Source: Brevibacterium sp. RIT 803
GTDB taxonomy: Bacteria > Actinomycetota > Actinomycetes > Actinomycetales > Brevibacteriaceae
Direction: 5' to 3'
Length of the DNA: 64,000 bases
NCBI RefSeq assembly: GCF_016892625.1
Contig: NZ_JAFEMW010000001.1
Span: 930,001-994,000 of the forward strand
The notes under the pieces were generated by a model. The model was not told the origin of the DNA. It ran no database searches and saw nothing but the letters and a program-made list of their open reading frames with translations. Below are positions 59,066 to 64,000 of this stretch, one piece after another. A program made the position numbers and the translations under genes. Within the stretch, counting starts at the first letter, position 1. The number at the start of each line of letters is the position of its first letter.

Positions 59066-60523
59066 GTGGACATCAACCCAATCATCGACAAGCTCAACAC
59101 CGGACTGTTCATCAATGGCCAGTGGCGCGAGGCAGAGGGCGGAAAGACCATCGAGGTCGCGAACCCCGCGACCGGTGACCTCATCACCACGGTCGCAGAC
59201 GGCTCGGCGGCCGATGCCGAGGAAGCCATCAAGGTCGCCGGTGACACCCAGGAATCATGGGCCGCCACCCCGCCGCGCGAACGCGCTGAGATCCTCCGCC
59301 GTGCCTTCGAGCTCCTCATCGACCGTGCCGACGACATCGCGGCAGTCATGACCGCCGAGATGGGCAAGCCCTTCGCCGAGTCCAAGGGCGAGGTCACCTA
59401 TGGAGCAGAATTCTTCCGCTGGTTCTCCGAGGAAGCCGTGCGCGTCGGCGGCCAATACACTCAGTCCACCGATGGCAAGACCCGCGTCATGGTCTCCCGT
59501 GAGCCCGTCGGGCCCTGCATCCTCATCACCCCGTGGAACTTCCCTCTGGCCATGGGCACCCGCAAGATCGGCCCGGCCATCGCCGCTGGCTGCACCATGG
59601 TGTTCAAACCTGCGAAGCTGACCCCGCTGACCTCCCTCATGCTCGTCGACGTGCTTATCGAGGCCGGCCTGCCCGCCGGTGTCCTCAACGTCGTCACCTC
59701 CGAATCCGCTCGGCGCGTGGTCACCCCGTGGATGGAGTCCGGAATCGCCCGCAAGGTGACTTTCACCGGCTCCACCGAGGTGGGCGTGGGCCTGCTCAAG
59801 CAGGCTGCCGACAATGTCATGAAGACTTCGATGGAGCTCGGCGGCAACGCTCCGTTCGTCGTCTGCGAGGATGCCGACATCGACAAGGCCGTCACAGGTG
59901 CGGTCCAGGCGAAGATGCGCAACGGCGGCGAGGCCTGCACCTCGGCGAACCGACTGTTCGTCCACTCCTCCGTCGCTGAGGAGTTCTCGACGAAGCTGAC
60001 CGAGCGCATCGGTTCGATGAAGGTCGGCAACGGCCTCGACGAGGGCACCGAGGTGGGCCCGCTTGTCGATCAGGATTCCCTGGACAAGGTCGCCGGCCTC
60101 GTCGATGATGCTGTGTCCAAGGGCGCGAAGGTCCTCACCGGCGGGTCGAAGATCGAAGGCAAGGGCTTCTTCTACAGCCCGACCGTCATGACCGAAGTGC
60201 CGATGGACTCCGAGATCCGCACCACCGAGATCTTCGGACCCGTCGCACCCATCGTCACCTTCGACACCGATGAGGAGGGCATCGCTTTGGCCAACGAGAC
60301 CGAGTTCGGTCTGGCTGGCTACCTGTTCAGTGAGAACGTCGAGCGCGCCCTGAACCTGGCCGACAAGATGCAGGTCGGCATGGTCGGTCTCAACACCGGC
60401 TTGGTCTCCAACCCGGCCGCGCCCTTCGGCGGCGTGAAGAAGTCGGGCCTCGGCCGTGAGGGCGGAAGCGTGGGCATCGAGGAGTTCCTCGAGGTCAAGT
60501 ACGTGGCCCTGCCTCGCGCCTGA
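59066..60523 (+). CDS. gabD: NAD(P)-dependent succinate-semialdehyde dehydrogenase
   Basis: A 485-aa ALDH with the full set: Asn158 in TPWNFPLAMG, Lys181 in FKPAKLTPL, Glu257 in MELGGNAPFV and Cys291 in GGEACTSANR, plus the C-terminal FGGVKKSGLGREGGSVG. Length and sequence fit GabD I-type. GTG start with RBS AAAGGAGG. It oxidises succinate semialdehyde to succinate and may supply the TCA cycle from 4-aminobutyrate or polyamines. The convergent ADH lies beyond a hairpin. Confidence 0.9.
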   Translation: MDINPIIDKLNTGLFINGQWREAEGGKTIEVANPATGDLITTVADGSAADAEEAIKVAGDTQESWAATPPRERAEILRRAFELLIDRADDIAAVMTAEMGKPFAESKGEVTYGAEFFRWFSEEAVRVGGQYTQSTDGKTRVMVSREPVGPCILITPWNFPLAMGTRKIGPAIAAGCTMVFKPAKLTPLTSLMLVDVLIEAGLPAGVLNVVTSESARRVVTPWMESGIARKVTFTGSTEVGVGLLKQAADNVMKTSMELGGNAPFVVCEDADIDKAVTGAVQAKMRNGGEACTSANRLFVHSSVAEEFSTKLTERIGSMKVGNGLDEGTEVGPLVDQDSLDKVAGLVDDAVSKGAKVLTGGSKIEGKGFFYSPTVMTEVPMDSEIRTTEIFGPVAPIVTFDTDEEGIALANETEFGLAGYLFSENVERALNLADKMQVGMVGLNTGLVSNPAAPFGGVKKSGLGREGGSVGIEEFLEVKYVALPRA

Positions 60524-60546
60524 TCCCGCGCAATACCCGCGCACAG

Positions 60547-60588
60547 ACAATGCGCATGTCGTGCATCAGTGCATGGCATGCGCATTGT
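60547..60588. terminator. 12-bp stem hairpin between gabD and convergent ADH
   Basis: Arms ACAATGCGCATG (60547-60558) and CATGCGCATTGT (60577-60588), 18-nt loop that includes the ADH stop codon. The last ADH codons thus lie in the stem. Serves as terminator for gabD and forms a coding-end hairpin in ADH mRNA. Confidence 0.6.
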
Positions 60589-61666
60589 GTGTGCGCAAGC
60601 GCATGTCCACCCACTGCTTGACCTCGGGTCTCGAGGTGACCTCGAGCAGTGGGGTGATCTCGAGCTGCGAGGTGACCTCGGACTGCGGGGAGGCACCCGG
60701 CTGGGAGTTCTCGCCCCGGTGCGACCCCTTCCCGGCGAACACCGCAGGCACATCGTCGAGAGCCAGCGCCGGACCCATGATCTTCTCTGTGGGCATCTCG
60801 TCGAGCAGCTCCACGGCCTCTGCCATGTCCCGAGGATGTTCGTAGATGAAAGACCCTTTGATGCGCAGCTGCTTCTGCACGATGCTGAAGCTGGAGGCGC
60901 CGAGGTGGTGGTGGTCTTCTCCGACCAGTGTGATCGCTGCGAACGGTGCAAGGTGGTCTACGACGGCTCCGAGTGCCTCAGGCACTCCGGCGGCGTCAAT
61001 GACGACGTCTGGAGCGGGGCACTGTCGCGGTGTGAATACCCGGGCTCCGAGTTCGACCGCCAGCGCGCGACGTCCGCCGTCGGGCTCACTGACATATGGG
61101 CGATACCCCTGCGCGACGAGGGAGAAGATCGAGAGCAGCCCCTGGGCACCGGCACCGAGCACGAGGACGGTCTCCGTCCCGTCGAGTCCCGTTCGCCGGA
61201 TCGCCGAGGCAGCGACGGCGAGAGGCTCGACGCACACTGCTCGTTCGAGCGCCATCCCCGGGGGCAGTCGATGACAGAACTCGCTGGGATGGTCGACCAC
61301 CTCGGCGAGGAAGCCCGGCTGGGTGAGGACTCCCGCGCTCAGCCGCGAGGTGCAGGCGGAGGTCATACCGAGGCTGCAGTATTCGCACCGGCCGCAGGTG
61401 ATGTTCGGCTCGAGAGCAACCCGATCCCCGACGGCGAATCCGTGAGTATCAGAACCAACCTCGGCGACTTCACCGATGCCTTCGTGGCCCAGCCGCCACG
61501 GAAGCTCGGGTGGTGTGCGCAGGCCGGTGGCCAGGCTCAGGTCGGTTCCGCAGATTCCGACGGCGAGCATCCGGACTCGGAGATCACTGCTGCCCACAGG
61601 CCCCTTGGGCAGCGGGCGGTCGAGGACCTCGACGCGGTCCGGTGCTGTGATCTCCGCTGTGAGCAT
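60566..61666 (-). CDS. Zn-dependent medium-chain alcohol dehydrogenase with repeat-extended C-terminus
   Basis: A 366-aa MDR dehydrogenase. Catalytic Zn Cys39 (GICGTD), His61-Glu62 (GHEGIGEV); structural Zn Cys91, 94, 97, 105; Rossmann LVLGAGAQGLLSI. About the last 48 residues (from GKGSHRG) are a Ser/Glu/Val/Thr repeat region with EVTSQ, EITPL, EVTSR and palindromic DNA. Start overlaps the MFS stop by 1 bp (TGATG), so it is coupled to the MHS carrier and should oxidise the imported alcohol or sugar. Substrate unknown. Confidence 0.85.
   Translation of the reverse strand: MLTAEITAPDRVEVLDRPLPKGPVGSSDLRVRMLAVGICGTDLSLATGLRTPPELPWRLGHEGIGEVAEVGSDTHGFAVGDRVALEPNITCGRCEYCSLGMTSACTSRLSAGVLTQPGFLAEVVDHPSEFCHRLPPGMALERAVCVEPLAVAASAIRRTGLDGTETVLVLGAGAQGLLSIFSLVAQGYRPYVSEPDGGRRALAVELGARVFTPRQCPAPDVVIDAAGVPEALGAVVDHLAPFAAITLVGEDHHHLGASSFSIVQKQLRIKGSFIYEHPRDMAEAVELLDEMPTEKIMGPALALDDVPAVFAGKGSHRGENSQPGASPQSEVTSQLEITPLLEVTSRPEVKQWVDMRLRTHNAHAMH
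60630..60680. repeat. Palindromic GAGGTGACCTC repeats in the ADH 3' coding region
   Basis: CTCGAGGTGACCTCGAG (60630-60646, odd palindrome, 8-bp arms) and CGAGGTGACCTCG (60668-60680) are nearly the same 13-bp core spaced 36 bp. They encode the repetitive Glu-Val-Thr-Ser tail of the dehydrogenase. Looks like an expanded element inserted in the gene end. Confidence 0.6.
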
Positions 61667-63030
61667 CAGAGCTGGATTGCCTTCGCGTCAGACGTCGAGG
61701 TGCGCTCGTCGTTGCGTTCAACGCGCCACTGGTGAACGAGGTACATCGCGATGGCGATCGAGATGAGGCATCCGCCTGCCAGGTACGCGGCGACGAGATA
61801 CCACGAGCCGTTGCCGACGCCGACGAGGAAGGTCGCGATGAACGGGGTGAAGCCACCGGCGATCGCGCTGGCCAGCTGGTAGCCGACGCCGGCTCCGCTG
61901 TAGCGGAATTCCGGGCTGAACATTTCGGCGAACAGGGGCTGCTGGACGCTGACGACGGCGTCGTGGGCAAAGTTGATCAGCAGCACGGCGAAGATGACGA
62001 TCGCAACGATGTTGCCGCTCTCGAGGGCGAAGAAGAATGGGATCGCGCAGACGAGGCCGACGATGCCGCCGGTGAGGTAGACACGGAGTCGGCCGTACTT
62101 GTCGGAGAGATAGGCGAATGCGGGGATCGTGATGATACCGAGTCCGCCGACCAGCAGGGTGATGTTGAGCATCACAGACCTGTCGAGTCCGAGTTCATCC
62201 GTCGAATACGACAGGGCGAATGTGGTCACGATGTACATGGTCAGCAACTCGATGAAGCGCAGGCCGATGATCTGGAAGATCTGGGCCGGGTAGCGTTTGA
62301 AGGCCTCGAAGATCGGCAGCTTCGCGACCTTGTCCTCTTTGGCGTTCTTCACACGCTCGATATATTCTTCGGACTCCTGGACGCCGGAGCGGATCCAGAG
62401 GCCGATGAGGACGAGCACGGCACTGAAGTAGAAGGGAATGCGCCAGCCCCAGGCGAGGAAGGCTTCCTGCGAGAAGCTGGCACTCAAGAGCGCGACAAGA
62501 CCAGTGGCCATCAGGAGCCCGAAGGAGTATCCGATCTGGACGCCGCTGGAGAAGAAGGCGCGCAGCTTCGAAGGAGCGCTTTCGACGGCCATGAGTGCCG
62601 CGCCGCCCCACTCTCCGCCGACCGCGACGCCCTGGACGCAGCGCAGCAGAACGAGCAGCGCCGGTGCCAACCAGCCGACGGTGTCGTAGGTGGGGAGAAA
62701 TCCGATGAGAGCCGTGGCGATGCCCATGATCGTCATCGTCCAGATGAGCATGGATTTGCGGCCGAGCTTGTCACCGAAGTGGCCGAAGATGATGCCGCCG
62801 AGAGGACGGAAGATGAAGCCGACGCCGAAGGTCGCGAATGCTGCCAAGGTTCCCGCATGGGCACTGTAGCCGGGGAAGAAGAGTTCACCGAAGACCAGTG
62901 CTGCAACGATGCCGTAGAGGAGGAAGTCGTACCACTCGACCACTGCGCCGATGAAGGAGCCGGCAGCTGCGCGTCTGGCGCGCTTGAGCTCCTCGGTGTT
63001 CGCAGCAGTCTGATTCTGTGCTGTGGACAT
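61666..63030 (-). CDS. MFS transporter, metabolite:H+ symporter (MHS) type
   Basis: A 454-aa 12-helix protein with MHS markers: GIIFGHFGDKLGRKSMLIWT-type loop 2-3 (FRPLGGIIFGHFGDKLGRK), SAPSKLRAFFSSGVQIGYSF and SFIGAVVEWYDFLLYG at the N-terminus. It takes up shikimate-, benzoate- or betaine-type organic acids. It leads the MHS-ADH operon and faces an IclR gene across a region with two 17-bp operator boxes. Confidence 0.87.
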   Translation of the reverse strand: MSTAQNQTAANTEELKRARRAAAGSFIGAVVEWYDFLLYGIVAALVFGELFFPGYSAHAGTLAAFATFGVGFIFRPLGGIIFGHFGDKLGRKSMLIWTMTIMGIATALIGFLPTYDTVGWLAPALLVLLRCVQGVAVGGEWGGAALMAVESAPSKLRAFFSSGVQIGYSFGLLMATGLVALLSASFSQEAFLAWGWRIPFYFSAVLVLIGLWIRSGVQESEEYIERVKNAKEDKVAKLPIFEAFKRYPAQIFQIIGLRFIELLTMYIVTTFALSYSTDELGLDRSVMLNITLLVGGLGIITIPAFAYLSDKYGRLRVYLTGGIVGLVCAIPFFFALESGNIVAIVIFAVLLINFAHDAVVSVQQPLFAEMFSPEFRYSGAGVGYQLASAIAGGFTPFIATFLVGVGNGSWYLVAAYLAGGCLISIAIAMYLVHQWRVERNDERTSTSDAKAIQL

Positions 63031-63110
63031 GGCATTCTCCTTCGAATGGTGGAGCCGGAGGTCGATGGCAGTACTGTCGGTTCACGTTAACGCAGATCAC
63101 ATTATCACGA

Positions 63111-63146
63111 TGTACGCTTTACGTACAAATGTGCACTATGCGCACA
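63111..63146. promoter_or_regulatory. Twin 17-bp operator boxes between the MHS-ADH operon and iclR
   Basis: TGTACGCTTTACGTACA (63111-63127, perfect 6-5-6 dyad) and TGTGCACTATGCGCACA (63130-63146, 6-5-6 with one mismatch) are 19 bp apart centre to centre. Both fit TGTRCRCTWTRCGYACA. Two same-face dyads suit cooperative binding of IclR dimers controlling both divergent transcripts. Confidence 0.75.
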
Positions 63147-63230
63147 CTCATGAGTCCGTGTGACCACAGCCCGGGTCGTTGCTCCCGTCATCTGCGGACG
63201 ACGCGTCGCTGCGACCGATACCCTGGAGAG

Positions 63231-64000
63231 GTGAAGTCAGAGTTGAGTCCCACCGAAGAGCCCTCGCAGAGCCCCCACTACGTCAAGTCCGCCGAGAAGA
63301 CCTTGGCCGTACTCCTCGCCTTCAACGCCGATACCCCCTATCGCACCGTTACCGAGGTGGCCGCCGCCACCCATCTGACGCGGGCCGCAGCCCGGCGCTT
63401 CCTCCTCACGCTCGTCGACCTCGGCTATCTGTCGACGGAGGGCTCGCACTTCGCACTCACTCCTCGAGTCCTCGACGTCGGAGCCGGCTTCCTCGCCGGC
63501 TTGGATCTGCCGAAGATCGCCCAGCCGCATCTCAATGAGCTGGCCCTCGACCTCGACGAGTCCGCGACGTTGAGCATCCTCGACGCCGATGACGTCGTCT
63601 ACATCGCCCGGGCTGCAGCCCCGCGACTCCATGCAGTCACCGTCAACCTGGGCAACAGGCTTCCTGCCTGGGCCACATCCATGGGCCGGATGCTCATCGC
63701 CGAACTGCCAGAATCGTTCCAGGAGGAGTTGCTCGAACGCGTTGAGATCTCACCGTTCACCGATCGCACCGTGTCATCGTCCGCCGAGCTCGGTGACGAA
63801 CTCAGCCGGATTCGCAGACAGGGCTGGTGCTTGGTGTCGCAGGAGCTCGATGACGGTCTCCGCGGTCTGGCTGTTCCGATTCGCCGAGGCGACAACACGC
63901 TCGCTGCGCTCAACGTGTCCCTGCATACGTCTCATCTGCGTGGGCTCTCCGTCGAAGACGACCTCGTACCCCGCCTGCAGCAGGTGGCGACATCGATTGC
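63231..64000 (+). CDS. IclR-family regulator (3' end cut by window)
   Basis: 256 codons are visible from a GTG at 63231. HTH: YVKSAEKTLAVLLAFNADTP and LTRAAARRFLLTLVDLGYLS; effector domain with IARAAAPRLHAVTVNLGNRLPAWATSMGRML (shown only in part; residues about 123-153), typical of PcaR/PobR-type regulators of aromatic-acid catabolism. GGAGAG abuts the GTG, so TTG at 63243 is an alternative start. It faces the MHS-ADH operon and should regulate it. Confidence 0.87.
   Translation, partial: MKSELSPTEEPSQSPHYVKSAEKTLAVLLAFNADTPYRTVTEVAAATHLTRAAARRFLLTLVDLGYLSTEGSHFALTPRVLDVGAGFLAGLDLPKIAQPHLNELALDLDESATLSILDADDVVYIARAAAPRLHAVTVNLGNRLPAWATSMGRMLIAELPESFQEELLERVEISPFTDRTVSSSAELGDELSRIRRQGWCLVSQELDDGLRGLAVPIRRGDNTLAALNVSLHTSHLRGLSVEDDLVPRLQQVATSI

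Noticed and set aside
59255-60550. Minus-strand 431-aa frame
   Set aside because: Antisense to gabD, which has all catalytic residues.
61732-63090. Plus-strand 452-aa acidic frame
   Set aside because: Antisense to the MHS transporter; same antisense composition artefact.
1-64000. CRISPR array, tRNA or rRNA genes, prophage
   Set aside because: No regularly spaced identical repeats with unique spacers, no cloverleaf or rRNA signatures, and no phage structural genes were recognised by reading.

Overview
The window is high-GC, densely packed bacterial chromosome with short intergenic gaps, several probably leaderless genes, and many LysR, IclR, TetR, GntR, MerR and HxlR regulators beside MFS transporters. 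This points to a free-living actinobacterium. Protein composition and gene content suggest Brevibacterium or a close relative; that assignment is inference from memory, not a search. No rRNA, tRNA, CRISPR array or intact mobile element was seen.

Layout. 0-9 kb: a DUF2268 putative metalloprotease (cut by the left edge) divergent from a MepB-family gene over a MerR-type promoter; a ChaA antiporter; an HxlR regulator facing two hotdog thioesterases; a tandem pair of secreted HNH-nuclease lipoproteins, one with lost catalytic residues; an NAD(P)H oxidoreductase/AraC pair. 9-18 kb: sulfite-exporter-like permease, LysR/EamA pair, MFS with a GntR regulator, aldo/keto reductase, DHA2 drug exporter. 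18-24 kb: a self-contained catabolic island (IclR, CitE-type lyase, class III CoA-transferase, 85-aa membrane protein, TRAP-type permease, and a divergent dehydrogenase-RraA fusion) that looks built to import and cleave a hydroxy-acid. 24-33 kb: SRPBCC/ArsR pair sharing one perfect operator, MFS, BrkB protein, HhH-GPD-like protein, a transposase-like gene with a broken DDE triad, a WYL regulator, a secreted/membrane pair, NUDIX. 33-41 kb: Tag glycosylase, aspartate dehydrogenase, BCCT and AtoE transporters, an aldehyde dehydrogenase.

41-50 kb: a TetR regulator divergent from a secreted polyester hydrolase of the cutinase/PETase family, followed by 3-hydroxyacyl-CoA dehydrogenase, acyl-CoA synthetase and enoyl-CoA hydratase genes, consistent with use of fatty or hydroxy-fatty acids released from a polyester; then a PLP enzyme and a LysR/YeiH pair. 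50-64 kb: FAD oxidoreductase with a MatC-type carrier, acetyltransferases, MerR, an internally deleted FrnE/DsbA-like gene coupled to a 54-aa ORF, HxlR/azoreductase pair, a succinate-semialdehyde dehydrogenase, a zinc alcohol dehydrogenase translationally coupled to an MHS-type transporter, and an IclR regulator (cut by the right edge) with twin operator boxes.

Strongest leads: the CoA-transferase/lyase/DH-RraA island, the cutinase/PETase homologue with its TetR operator, the active/inactive nuclease lipoprotein pair, the DDE-defective integrase-like gene, several long perfect palindromes (one inside an iclR coding region), and tandem duplications of coding 3' ends that carry the stop codon. 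All calls come from reading the sequence; no database search or computation was run.
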